From Streptomyces sp. Edi2 (GTDB lineage: Bacteria; Actinomycetota; Actinomycetes; Streptomycetales; Streptomycetaceae): 64,000 bases of DNA. The notes beneath the pieces were generated by a model that was not told where the DNA came from, did no database searches, and saw only the letters and a program-made list of their open reading frames with translations. The stretch lies in contig NZ_JBEJGX010000002.1 in NCBI RefSeq assembly GCF_040253635.1, positions 186,001-250,000 of the forward strand, written 5' to 3'. Both the position numbers and the translations under genes were made by a program. This document shows positions 51,427-59,586 of this stretch, in pieces (positions within the stretch are counted from its first letter, which is position 1; each line of letters starts with the position of its first letter).

Positions 51427-52029
51427 GTGAGAAGGAACCAAGCAGAGGTCGCCAAGCAGACCGAGCTGACCGAGATGTACTCCCGGGTCAACCAGCTCTT
51501 CTACACGTCCAAGCACGCACCTGTACGCACCACCACCCAGACCGAGCACGTCCTTGAGCGGCTCTACGGAGGCCAGACAGCGGCGATGGCCGCCGCCTAC
51601 AACATGTCGCCGCGCACCATCCGGCGGTGGCTCGACGGCAGCCGCACGCCTCAAGGCGCGAACGCCGCGCGGCTCCTCCGCGACGCCACGGCCGCGCAGA
51701 CAACCAAGCGCGGGCGGGAGCGGCGTGCCCAGCAGGCAGAACAGCACCGGGGCGACGTCCTGGTGCCACGGGTGAACAACTTCACTGTCCGCGGCTCAGA
51801 CGCGGTGAGGCCGCGGGACATCTCCATCAGCCTCAGCGGCCGGCAACTTGCCGCCCTGGCGCTGGCGGAGAACGAAAGCCAGGTCGACGACGTCATCCAG
51901 GAAGGGATCGCCGCGTATTTCAACGGTGGCGCAGCGGGCAACTTCGGCCCCGGGGACTTCGGGTACGACGCGGGTTCTCTCGTCTTCAACGTGCCCCTGA
52001 TGACCGGCTCCAGCCGAAACGCCGAGTGA
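51427..52029 (+). CDS. tpg: Divergent telomere terminal protein (Tpg-like)
   Basis: The 200-residue protein has the order of parts seen in Tpg: a helix-turn-helix at about 46-76 (LYGGQTAAMAAAYNMSPRTIRRWLDGSRTP), a basic linker, then a C-terminal domain (NNFTVRGSDAVRPRDISISLSGRQLAALALAE ... VDDVIQEGIAAYFNGG ... GYDAGSLVFNV). The last part lines up with the Tpg end (QIAAEGLKEVYF...). Thr120 in NNFTVRG is in the place of the threonine that primes DNA synthesis in TpgL. The start is GTG 51427. It lies 10 bases after tap, as in known telomere operons. The overall sequence is far from TpgC/TpgL, so it may serve a different telomere type. Confidence 0.72.
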   Translation: MRRNQAEVAKQTELTEMYSRVNQLFYTSKHAPVRTTTQTEHVLERLYGGQTAAMAAAYNMSPRTIRRWLDGSRTPQGANAARLLRDATAAQTTKRGRERRAQQAEQHRGDVLVPRVNNFTVRGSDAVRPRDISISLSGRQLAALALAENESQVDDVIQEGIAAYFNGGAAGNFGPGDFGYDAGSLVFNVPLMTGSSRNAE

Positions 52030-52096
52030 GCGAGCCGGCCGCCCTGCGGGCCGCCGTCCGCGGCCGTTGTCGGTGCGTCCGGGCACACTGGACGGC

Positions 52097-52510
52097 ATGG
52101 TGATATCGGACGAGCCGGAACCGGCGCGCGTCCTTCCCGCACTGCCGGACCACGACCAGGACGCCAGCGAGATCCGCTGGGACCGGTGGGAGCCCGCCAT
52201 CGCCGCCTCGCACATCGACCCCCGCTGTCCCACCTGCGCCTTCGCCGGGCCGTTGTCGACCGCCTTCGGCAAGACCTGGTACACGCCCGAACCCACCACG
52301 GTCCGCGTCAAGAGGTCGAGCCCCGGCCAGCCGTCCCAGTGGGCCCAGGCGCAGCACGATCCGTACTGGTGCAAGACCCACTACGCGGTGCGCTGTCCGC
52401 AGTGCGACGAGATGACGGTCTACCGGCGCAGCGGCTGGGTGGAGATCTACTACCGTCCGCCCACCACCGAGCGAGCCGTCCCGCAGACGGACGACAACGT
52501 CCTCTTCTAG
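52097..52510 (+). CDS. Small zinc-ribbon-like protein, 137 residues
   Basis: Starts at ATG 52097. Three cysteine sites (CPTC near 43, WCKTHY near 95 and CPQC near 103) suggest one or two zinc ribbons. Also present: WDRWEPAIAASHIDPR and the end VEIYYRPPTTERAVP. No family recognised. It follows tpg by 67 bases on the same strand. Confidence 0.6.
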   Translation: MVISDEPEPARVLPALPDHDQDASEIRWDRWEPAIAASHIDPRCPTCAFAGPLSTAFGKTWYTPEPTTVRVKRSSPGQPSQWAQAQHDPYWCKTHYAVRCPQCDEMTVYRRSGWVEIYYRPPTTERAVPQTDDNVLF

Positions 52511-52601
52511 ACGCCGGCCGACGTGCACCGCCCCGAGCCGCCCGCCCGCGCCGGCCGGCGGGACCGTCGCGGTATGCGCTGCCACGCTGACCGGAGCACC
52601 G

Positions 52602-53225
52602 TCAGCACGGATCGTCCCCGGCGTCGAACTTCGGGAAGCGCGTCGCGGCAAGCAACTCCGCCGCCGCGATGCCCCGCCTGATCCCGGCCCGATAGATGAC
52701 TCCGACGGTGGTGACCTTCGCCGCGAGCTGCTCGTACTCCGCCAACGGGTCCGGCAAGCCCTCCAGCTCATCTGCGGAGGGAGCAGCTGCAGACGGGACC
52801 AGGTCCGGGTACATGTCACGCCACTTCCGGATCTTCCGGATGGACTCGACCGAGGTGTGCCAGCACGCGGCCAGCACCTGCTCGGCGAGCTCGCTCGGCA
52901 GACGCAGCGGGATGCTCTCTGGGAACCCGCCGGTGCGAGATCCCGGCCACCGGCCACCGAGAGACCGCGCCTCCGAAGGCACCTCTGGCCACTCCTTGGC
53001 CGCTTTGTCCCACCCTCGCTCTGCTAGCTCCTGCCCGATGCCGCAGGCCGCCAGGGCGTCGATGGTGTCCAGCAACTGGGCCGATCCGCGCAGGCGTTCC
53101 ACCTCCAGCCGCCAGCGGTCACGCACTGCGGCGGCATCCTCGCGGGATAGGCCCCGCGTCTGCCAGGACGAGTGCGACGACACGATGAGGCGGCGCCGCT
53201 TCTCCATGTCGACGGCGGCCGTCAT
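52602..53225 (-). CDS. Protein of unknown function, 207 residues
   Basis: ATG 53225 is chosen because CGGAG lies five bases upstream. A helical sequence (SWQTRGLSREDAAAVRDRWRLEVERLRGSAQLLDTIDAL) and a middle motif IPLRLPSELAEQVLAACWHTSVESIRKIRKW recall small plasmid maintenance proteins, but no family is recognised. The upstream gap contains the motif copy at 53304 and repeats. Confidence 0.6.
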   Translation of the reverse strand: MTAAVDMEKRRRLIVSSHSSWQTRGLSREDAAAVRDRWRLEVERLRGSAQLLDTIDALAACGIGQELAERGWDKAAKEWPEVPSEARSLGGRWPGSRTGGFPESIPLRLPSELAEQVLAACWHTSVESIRKIRKWRDMYPDLVPSAAAPSADELEGLPDPLAEYEQLAAKVTTVGVIYRAGIRRGIAAAELLAATRFPKFDAGDDPC

Positions 53226-53294
53226 CCGGCTCCGAGTCCCCGCGATCACCCACGCCGTCGCCGCCGTCGTTGCCTGCGCCACTCACGCTCACCC

Positions 53295-53326
53295 ACCAAC
53301 CTCGCACTATGCAAAGGACGGTTGGT
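53295..53326. promoter_or_regulatory. GCACTATGCAAAG motif nested in an inverted repeat
   Basis: ACCAACC (53295-53301) and GGTTGGT (53320-53326) flank GCACTATGCAAAG (53304-53316). The core matches the operators at 26713 and 27009. It lies about 75 bases upstream of the leftward gene at 53225. Confidence 0.45.
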
Positions 53327-53661
53327 CAGGCTAGTCGCGCAGCAAACCGGCGGCGTCACCGGCACGCGCGAAGCTGTCCGGAAGCGTCCGAGGGTGTCCG
53401 CCAGGACAGCGCCGGACACCGTCGGACACACGCGGCTCCGTCCACGGCTACAGCGAGGACGCGCGACGCGGTGCCGCTTCTCGTGTTGTCGTGGCGCCGC
53501 AGATTCGGGCACACGGCACCGGGCCTTCCGCCGTGGCTGGAGCCCGGACCAGCACCCCCGGTCACCGGACAAAGCCCGCCGCGAAGCCGACCCAGCAGCG
53601 GAGCACATCAGGGGCGCCGCCGTTGGCGGCTCGCCTTCCGAGACCACCGGTCCCACACCGC

Positions 53662-53706
53662 TGTCACGACACCGGTGTCACGCCGGGTGTCACGTGCACT
53701 GTCACG
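53662..53706. repeat. Four TGTCACG repeats
   Basis: TGTCACG begins at 53662, 53676, 53688 and 53700, a spacing of 14, 12 and 12 bases. Close to one helical turn apart, they resemble iterons or a multi-site operator. The gene at 53924 starts about 220 bases downstream. Confidence 0.45.
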
Positions 53707-53923
53707 CCGCCGGGGATGAGCCCGCCCACCTGCGCAGATGGGCGACGAGAGGCCGCTGTGCGCTGTCCGCGCGGGAGCGGGGCCGAGTCCTGGCGCTAGC
53801 TCCCCAGGAGCATGGCGCGGGCTCCAAGCGACCACCGCTGGGGCCGCAGGGCCTGGGGCCGGCTACCACCGGAGATCATGCGGTCCGCCGGACATGGCAG
53901 TGCGCAACCCGTAGGTTGGCGGC

Positions 53924-54451
53924 ATGGCTGACATGCGAAATCTGTGGTGGTCGGCGGGCCGGATGGCCTTCCGTGTGGCGGAGAGCAACACCGACTGGCG
54001 GAACACCCGTTGGTCCGAGTCGCTGCGCCGCTCGGCCACTCTGCTGGAGCCGGTCTGGCCCAAGCACGACACCGGCGGACCGTTCACCTTCGCGCTCCCC
54101 ACGATCGCGCTGCTCCTGTACGCGGGCCCGCTCGACTGTGAGCCCGAGCGCGTGCCGGTGGAGGACATCGTGGGCGCGCTTACCCCGCGTCGAGCCGATG
54201 AGGACGCGCCGTCGCTCGAGGACACCATTCGAGCGGGCCTGGCCGACCGCCATCATGACCTGGGCGACGACTCGAAGTTGTCGGGCCTGGTTCGTTGGCT
54301 GACCGTCTACCACGAGCCGGTGACGCATACCGCGAGCGGTATGGATCTTCCGGCCTTCGAGCAAACGCCCGGCGGCTCTTTGCTGGACGCGGGAGCGCGG
54401 TGGGTGCATCACCGTTTCACGCACCACTACCTTCAGGGCAGCGTGGCCTGA
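53924..54451 (+). CDS. Protein of unknown function, 175 residues
   Basis: A mostly helical protein beginning MRNLWWSAGRMAFRVAESNTDWRNTRWSESLRRS, with a short hydrophobic stretch TFALPTIALLLYAGPL. It ends HHRFTHHYLQGSVA. No family recognised. Confidence 0.6.
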   Translation: MADMRNLWWSAGRMAFRVAESNTDWRNTRWSESLRRSATLLEPVWPKHDTGGPFTFALPTIALLLYAGPLDCEPERVPVEDIVGALTPRRADEDAPSLEDTIRAGLADRHHDLGDDSKLSGLVRWLTVYHEPVTHTASGMDLPAFEQTPGGSLLDAGARWVHHRFTHHYLQGSVA

Positions 54452-54464
54452 CCGTCCGGCGGAC

Positions 54465-55298
54465 TCAGGTGAGGCGGCTCAGCTCGAAGGTGGCGCTGAC
54501 GGCGCCGTGGTCGGATAGCTCCTTGTCGATCGGCTCCAGGTGCACCTGGTAGTCGACGAGGGCCGGCGCGAGGGCGGGGCTCATGAGGATGAGGTCCTGG
54601 CGCCGGGGCACGTCCCCCTCTCCGAACGCGGCGGTCGGGGCCGTTCCCTGCTCGGATGGGTGGCTCGCGTCCAGGAATCCGGCGCGTCCCAGGAGTTCGG
54701 TCGCGTCCCGATCGGAGACGTCTCCCTCGCGGGGCAGCCGGAGTTGGCCGTTCTGGGCGTGTGCCGGAAGCTGTGTCCAGTCAGGTTCCGGGTAGCCGAG
54801 GCCGATGGCGTTGATGTCGCCGAGCACGAGCGACCGGCGGCCGGGGGCGGCGAGTACGCCCAGCGGCGACACCTCCCGCGCACGATTGCGCGGGTCGAAC
54901 GGGTCCAAGTGCAGATTGCGCAGTTCCAGCAGCCCTTCCAGGCCCGGCACGACCAGGTTCGCCCAGCCCATGACGTGGTGGTACCGGTCCCGGTCCGCGC
55001 CCTGTGCGGCGAGCTGGACGCGCCGGCTCAGCATGATCACGGTGTGGAAGCGGTGACCGCTCGTGGTCTCGTTGGCGTACGCGAGATGGGCGCTGCCCAT
55101 GCCGAGGGCATTCAAGGTCTGGTACATGCGCCGGTTCCCGAGGAGATCCCAGAAGTTGCACTCCTGCAGTGCCAGGACGTCCGCCTCAAGGCTTTTGAGG
55201 AACGGGATCTGCCTGTGCCAGCGGTCGCCGCTGCCGAGGCCGAAGTCGTCGTGGCCGCCGAACAAGGTGTTGAACGTGGCGACTCTGATCGCGGTCAT
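54465..55298 (-). CDS. Endonuclease/exonuclease/phosphatase (EEP) family hydrolase
   Basis: The 277-residue protein shows the EEP active-site set: ATFNTLFGG (Asn10), LALQECNFW (Glu46), RNLHLDPFD (His130), VLGDINAIG (Asp161, Asn163) and the terminal LSDHGAVSATF (Asp263, His264). These metal-dependent enzymes cleave phosphodiesters in nucleic acids or cut phosphate esters. ATG 55298 overlaps the stop of the upstream 2H phosphoesterase (ATGA), so the two are translationally coupled. The pairing suggests RNA or cyclic-nucleotide processing. Substrate unknown. Confidence 0.85.
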   Translation of the reverse strand: MTAIRVATFNTLFGGHDDFGLGSGDRWHRQIPFLKSLEADVLALQECNFWDLLGNRRMYQTLNALGMGSAHLAYANETTSGHRFHTVIMLSRRVQLAAQGADRDRYHHVMGWANLVVPGLEGLLELRNLHLDPFDPRNRAREVSPLGVLAAPGRRSLVLGDINAIGLGYPEPDWTQLPAHAQNGQLRLPREGDVSDRDATELLGRAGFLDASHPSEQGTAPTAAFGEGDVPRRQDLILMSPALAPALVDYQVHLEPIDKELSDHGAVSATFELSRLT

Positions 55299-55936
55299 TC
55301 CGACTCTCCCAGTGCAATCGTGGCGAGGCGATTCCATGTCACGGTCTTCGACGCCGTGTCCGTCTGCGCGGTGACGTCGACGAGATGGACCGTGCTGATG
55401 TGCAGCGGAGCGTGGCTGGGGCGGACACGGCGCAGGATGCGCTGGGCCGCGTCGGAGTCGGCCTCGGAATGGGCGTAGGCGGTCGTCAGGTGCTGCAGGC
55501 CCCACTGGTAGCGGCATGCCTCGTCGCCGAGCGCGGCCCGTGTGCCCGCGCGGGCGGCCGTGTGCAGGGCAGCCAGGTCCTCGTCCGGCGCGAGGTCCGC
55601 GATGACTCCGCTGTGGTACGAGAGCAGCGACCCCACGGTGACGGTGAACGGCTCGATGCCGCCGAGCCGCGCGGACACCTCCCCGACGAGCTTGTCCCGC
55701 TGCTCCGGGGTGATCTCGTCGGCCGGGACGCTGATCTGGTCGACGGTGATGTGGAGCCACTTCAACTCCACTGGGGTGATCGGGAAATCGGCGTCCAGGA
55801 GACGCTGGTTGGACTCCATGACCAGGTCGCTGAGTGCCTGGTGCCTTGGGTCCGTCCAGTCGACCTCGACGTACCAGTGGAGGAGCGTGCCGGCTTGCCA
55901 CGGCTGTGCACCGGCCTTGAACTCGAACGGCTTCAT
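55295..55936 (-). CDS. 2H phosphoesterase (RNA ligase/CPDase-like), first copy
   Basis: This 213-residue protein carries the two HxT motifs of 2H phosphoesterases: KWLHITVDQI (His62, Thr64) and LQHLTTAYAHS (His149, Thr151). They are spaced as in LigT/2',5'-RNA-ligase relatives. The N-terminal LLHWYVEVDWTDPRHQALSDLV is typical of the stand-alone actinobacterial form. The family hydrolyses 2',3'-cyclic phosphates or 2',5' bonds; phage Acb1 of this fold destroys CBASS signals. It is coupled to the EEP hydrolase gene. Confidence 0.82.
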   Translation of the reverse strand: MKPFEFKAGAQPWQAGTLLHWYVEVDWTDPRHQALSDLVMESNQRLLDADFPITPVELKWLHITVDQISVPADEITPEQRDKLVGEVSARLGGIEPFTVTVGSLLSYHSGVIADLAPDEDLAALHTAARAGTRAALGDEACRYQWGLQHLTTAYAHSEADSDAAQRILRRVRPSHAPLHISTVHLVDVTAQTDTASKTVTWNRLATIALGESE

Positions 55937-56012
55937 GGTGTGGAACGCTACGACCGGTCGAACCGCCGAGGCAGGACCTTCGTCTACCTGGCTGGAACTC
56001 GCCCCCAGCTCG

Positions 56013-56633
56013 TTACCGGTACAGCGGGTCCTCCGGGTCGTGGATCTCGAAGGGCCGGTCGGAAGCGCGTTCAGCGTGGCGGATCGAGAGCCGCGCCGAC
56101 GTCTCCGGCGTCACGATTTCCACCATCTCCGGAGGGCGTGGCAGCAGCACGCTGGGCGGAAACCCGTCGGGCAGCGCGCTCCGGTCGAGGTTTTCCAGCC
56201 ACCAGCGCATCCAGCCGTAGAGGGCCGACGCGTAGAACTCCGACGGTCCGCCCTTCGCATGTACGTGCACGGTGTACCCGACGGGCTGCCACACCGACGG
56301 CGGTTGTACGCGTACCCACACCAGCGCGCTGTGGCTGCCCGTTACAGCACCGACAACCAAGACCCCGGGGTACGCACGCACCGCGTCCTCGAGGATGTCG
56401 AATGCGCCGTTGGGCGACGGAGCGTTGGTGGCGTCCACCACGAGGACGGATGCGCTCTCCTTGGTCCCCGGCGCGGCGTTCGACGGCGCCATCAGATGCA
56501 GAGCAGGACCGTTCTCCCCTTCCGCGGCCGACAGGTCGCGGGGTGTCACGTGGACGCGAAGGTGCTCTGAAGGGGACGAGACGCGAGTCTCCAACCTCCA
56601 CGCCGCCAGCACGCTTCCCGCTGCCTTGCTCAT
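56013..56633 (-). CDS. Protein of unknown function, 206 residues
   Basis: ATG 56633 follows GAGGGGG. A mixed beta sequence (LRVHVTPRDLSAAEGENGPALHLMAPSN; VLVVDATNAPSPNGAFDILEDAVRAYPGVLVVGAV; SALYGWMRWWLENLDRSALP). No family recognised. It lies 76 bases before the 2H phosphoesterase gene, on the same strand, and may be co-transcribed with it. Confidence 0.6.
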   Translation of the reverse strand: MSKAAGSVLAAWRLETRVSSPSEHLRVHVTPRDLSAAEGENGPALHLMAPSNAAPGTKESASVLVVDATNAPSPNGAFDILEDAVRAYPGVLVVGAVTGSHSALVWVRVQPPSVWQPVGYTVHVHAKGGPSEFYASALYGWMRWWLENLDRSALPDGFPPSVLLPRPPEMVEIVTPETSARLSIRHAERASDRPFEIHDPEDPLYR

Positions 56634-56887
56634 CGGTCCCCCTCGTAGCGTTCCCGGTGTCCGTGACCATCGTTCCCACTCCTGTCCAGGAAAGAAACAG
56701 GGACACCAGCCTTTCCGGCCTGCGCCACCGCGGCCCCTGAACGGCGGGATACGGGCCGGGCTGCGGGGGTATGCAGGCCCTTGGCTTAAATGCCGTTGTG
56801 GGCCGTGCTTTCGCGTCCGTGGGCGGTGAGTGATTTCGGTAGCGTGCGGGAGCACAGGGCGTGATTCCGCAGTTGGAAGGTGGGGGT

Positions 56888-58018
56888 ATGGAGAGCTTTT
56901 TCTCTCCGAAGAGGACGTGGGCGCAGGGCCCGTATCTGCACTTCGTGGCCAGACTGGATGACCCGGCGTACGTGGAGTACACCCGGGCGCACCACGATCT
57001 GCTGGCCGAGTACGGCGACCAGGTCGGGACCGTGCCCGCCGAGTGGCTGCACTGGACCGTACTCGGCATCCATCACGACCTGACACGAGACCAGGTGGAG
57101 CGCGCGGTTGAGCGGGTCCGCACGAAGCTGGCCGACTACGGCGGAAGCGTGGACGCCGAGCTGGGCCCCGTGTGGCCCGGCCCGAGCGCCGTAACCGTCG
57201 CAATGCACCCGGAGCCACCGCTCACGGCCGTGACTACCAAAGTCCGCGAAGCAGTCTCCACCGTGGACGGCATCAGTCCACGAACTGCTCCGGACCGTGA
57301 GTGGCCGCACTCCACACTCACCTACTACCGCACCGGCGATGTCCATGACGCTCGCTTCAATCGCCGCCTCCGCGAGATCCGACCGGACCGCGTCAAGATC
57401 AGCATCGACCGCGTGCACGCCGTCTACATGCACCAGGACCTCGACCTCGGGTACTACCGGTGGGATCACCTCGCAGAACTGCCCTTGGGTAACTCCGCGA
57501 TCCTGACGGTCCGCACCCGCCTGGACGAGCTGGTCGCTCAGGCGGAGCGCGAGGGCAACAGCCCGTGGGCCGAGGCGTGGCGGAGGGCACGCACTTTGCT
57601 GGCGCCTGTGTTCGGCGACGAGAAGTTCCGCCCCTCCCACTCCACTCTCGACGACGGATTCGACAACGTCGAGGCTGCGGGCGCTCTGGCGGTCAGCCTC
57701 TACCTGCTGGCCCGTGAACGCTCCGTCGCCGCGGCCGACATCTCTCTCCAGGACCTGGAGGAGCTGGCCGGCGACCAGTTCCAGGTCAGCAGAAGCCCCC
57801 GGTTGCACGAGGAGATTCGCAGCCGACTCGGGGCGCTGGGGCACGCGTTGGATGACGCCGACGATCCCGTCATGGTGCGCTGGCGCACCCTGGACTACGT
57901 CCACAAGGAGCCGTTGTACGGGGACCTGGACGACAGCTCCCTACGCGCAGGTCACGCGGGCGAGAACGGGCTGCACCGGGTCCTCGCGCCGTTCTACCGC
58001 GACCGCATCCGCTTCTGA
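56888..58018 (+). CDS. 2H phosphoesterase with extra C-terminal domain, second copy
   Basis: The 376-residue protein has two HxT motifs, EWLHWTVLGI (His55, Thr57) and WPHSTLTYY (His141, Thr143), inside an N-terminal 2H domain (residues 1-200). A separate helical domain follows (SPWAEAWRRARTLLAPVFGDEKFRPSHSTL ... RSVAAADISLQDLEELAG). ATG 56888 follows GGAAGG; the GTG at 56861 is less likely. It is encoded divergently about 950 bases from the first 2H gene. Family assignment firm; the attached domain is unrecognised. Confidence 0.8.
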   Translation: MESFFSPKRTWAQGPYLHFVARLDDPAYVEYTRAHHDLLAEYGDQVGTVPAEWLHWTVLGIHHDLTRDQVERAVERVRTKLADYGGSVDAELGPVWPGPSAVTVAMHPEPPLTAVTTKVREAVSTVDGISPRTAPDREWPHSTLTYYRTGDVHDARFNRRLREIRPDRVKISIDRVHAVYMHQDLDLGYYRWDHLAELPLGNSAILTVRTRLDELVAQAEREGNSPWAEAWRRARTLLAPVFGDEKFRPSHSTLDDGFDNVEAAGALAVSLYLLARERSVAAADISLQDLEELAGDQFQVSRSPRLHEEIRSRLGALGHALDDADDPVMVRWRTLDYVHKEPLYGDLDDSSLRAGHAGENGLHRVLAPFYRDRIRF

Positions 58019-58027
58019 AACGGCGGC

Positions 58028-58056
58028 GATCGGGGGCCGCAGCCCGGCCCCCGATC
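58028..58056 (+). terminator. Terminator hairpin
   Basis: An 11-bp perfect stem (GATCGGGGGCC paired with GGCCCCCGATC) with a 7-base loop, 10 bases after the stop of the 2H phosphoesterase gene. Confidence 0.6.
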
Positions 58057-58127
58057 ACCCCGGGCCAAGGGTGGCGTCCGATGAGGCGGGAACGCCACGA
58101 TCGTCCGATGCACGATGACCAGGACCC

Positions 58128-58434
58128 TTGGAGGAATGGGCGCGGCACCGCGAGGAACGCCAGAAGGCGTCGAAGGGCAACCTCCGGGCGATCCCGCTCG
58201 CACAGGGCTCGCGCCGCGGGCAGCACGTCGAGACAGATGTGCCCCGCGTGATCCAGGAGTGGAACGGGAGCAACTGGGAGTCGATCGGGGGTCGAGGACC
58301 TGGCCGCGGCGAAGGCCGTCCTCTACCCGCCGCCTCCCGTGGAGGAGAAGCCCGTCGAGTGGGGCCGCCCGGCCTTGGGCAAGGGCCGCGGCCGGCACCG
58401 GAAGCCGAGCATCGCGGAGGAACGGGACCGGTAG
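58128..58434 (+). pseudogene. Small gene broken by a one-base shift in a G-run
   Basis: From TTG 58128 the frame encodes EEWARHREERQKASKGNLRA ... VIQEWNGSNWESIG. After the GGGGG run at 58287-58291, coding character continues only in the +1 frame: VEDLAAAKAVLYPPPPVEEK ... to the stop at 58432-58434. Removing one G joins the halves into a protein of about 101 residues. The start may also be shifted: an ATG at 58108 in another frame encodes HDDQDP, which would fit just before EEWARH. Either a recent mutation or a sequencing error. Confidence 0.5.
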
Positions 58435-58487
58435 CGCGACCATGCGCAGCAGCCGGTCGCCCCGAGAATCGCTGACGCCCGCGGGCC

Positions 58488-59075
58488 TCAGTAACTCTTG
58501 TGCGGGTTGAGGGCGCGCAGCCGGTTGACGAAGTCCGGGTCGGGACTCATCGCGACGTGTTCACCGGTGTCGGTGTCCAGGTAGCCCCACTGGCCGGTGC
58601 TCCCGGCTCCGCAGACCATCAAGGTGAGCGTGCGGTCCGGCTCATGTACCTCGGTGACCTCGTGGTACACGGCGAGAGGCAGATCGTTCACCGTGCCGCT
58701 TGTGTGGCTGACCCCCAGGGCGGGCACGACGCGCCCGCCCTGCGGGGCATAGCGGTCTTCGTCGTAGCCGCCCAGGAGCACGTGCGAGCGGAAAGCCCAG
58801 GGGTGATCGTGGGGGCGTGCCTGATCGCCGCCTCGCCGGTCGGGCAGGCGCCACAGGTTGATCTTCACGGTGCTCTCTCCCGTCCGGCGCAGGACCAGCT
58901 CGGCCTTGTAGGCGTCGCCCCTGTCGTCGGGGACGAGGGTCCAGCCGCTCGGGCTGACGAACTGTTCCCAGGTGAGTGGCGCGAGCGCCGGCATGTGGCT
59001 CTCGACTCCGGCGGAGGCCGCCTCGAACCTCTCGTTCGTGATGGTCAGGCCGGGCACGATCATGGTTGCCGTCAT
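58488..59075 (-). CDS. Cupin-like protein, 195 residues
   Basis: Starts at ATG 59075. A double-stranded beta-helix pattern is suggested by ARPHDHPWAFRSHVLLGGYDEDRYA near residue 90 and VYHEVTEVHEPDRTLTLMVCGAG near 145. The histidines of PHDHPW and of the HEV..VHE region could bind a metal, as in cupins. No specific family was recognised. Substrate unknown. Confidence 0.6.
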   Translation of the reverse strand: MTATMIVPGLTITNERFEAASAGVESHMPALAPLTWEQFVSPSGWTLVPDDRGDAYKAELVLRRTGESTVKINLWRLPDRRGGDQARPHDHPWAFRSHVLLGGYDEDRYAPQGGRVVPALGVSHTSGTVNDLPLAVYHEVTEVHEPDRTLTLMVCGAGSTGQWGYLDTDTGEHVAMSPDPDFVNRLRALNPHKSY

Positions 59076-59183
59076 GCCACCGAGTCTGGCGCGCCCCCCC
59101 AGATGCGGGAAGTCGTTTCGCGCCAACCACTCCGACGAGCCAGACCTGTCGCGGGAGGCGGACGGACCGTACGCTTCTGCGCC

Positions 59184-59531
59184 ATGTCGATCACTGAAGT
59201 TCGTTCAGAATTCGCGGCGTTGAAGCGAACACTGGAAGCCGGCGAGTGGGCTCCGAGCCCAGCCGAGTTCGCCGCCGCCCACGACGGTCTGCTGAACATC
59301 ACCGACAACGGCCCGGTCCACGCTCTCGGCGCCGCAGTCGTCCTCTATCTCCCGGAGGAGAGCAGCCTGACGCCCCTCTTCAACGCGACTGCGGACATCC
59401 TGGAAGCGCCGGACACCACGTGGACGGACGACGTGAAGGGCATGGTTCAGGACCTCACGCAGCTCCTCCGCGAAATCGGGGAGCACAAACCCGCCACCCT
59501 CGACCTGACCCCGTACATCGCGGGCATATAG
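59184..59531 (+). CDS. Small protein, 115 residues, paralogue of the next gene
   Basis: A helical acidic protein beginning MSITEVRSEFAALKRTLEAGEWAPSPAEFAAAHDGLLNI. The pattern of a helix, then the AGEW/SGEW-P block, then a helical hairpin recurs in the next gene, so the two are likely distant paralogues. No family recognised. Confidence 0.5.
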   Translation: MSITEVRSEFAALKRTLEAGEWAPSPAEFAAAHDGLLNITDNGPVHALGAAVVLYLPEESSLTPLFNATADILEAPDTTWTDDVKGMVQDLTQLLREIGEHKPATLDLTPYIAGI

Positions 59532-59586
59532 CCCCCCTTCTCCTGTCCGCGTTCCGGATCGCTCTGCCGCGTGTCAGGATCGGGTC

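Larger units (their letters stand above)
53226..53923. other. 700-base non-coding region with short repeats
   Basis: No convincing gene. It contains the nested motif at 53295-53326, a cluster of TGTCC/GGACA words around 53383-53435 and four TGTCACG copies at 53662-53706. Together these resemble a control or replication region rather than an empty spacer. Confidence 0.45.

Noticed and set aside
49101..51491. 796-codon frame on the minus strand
   Set aside because: Antisense to the Tap-like gene, which has a recognisable core.
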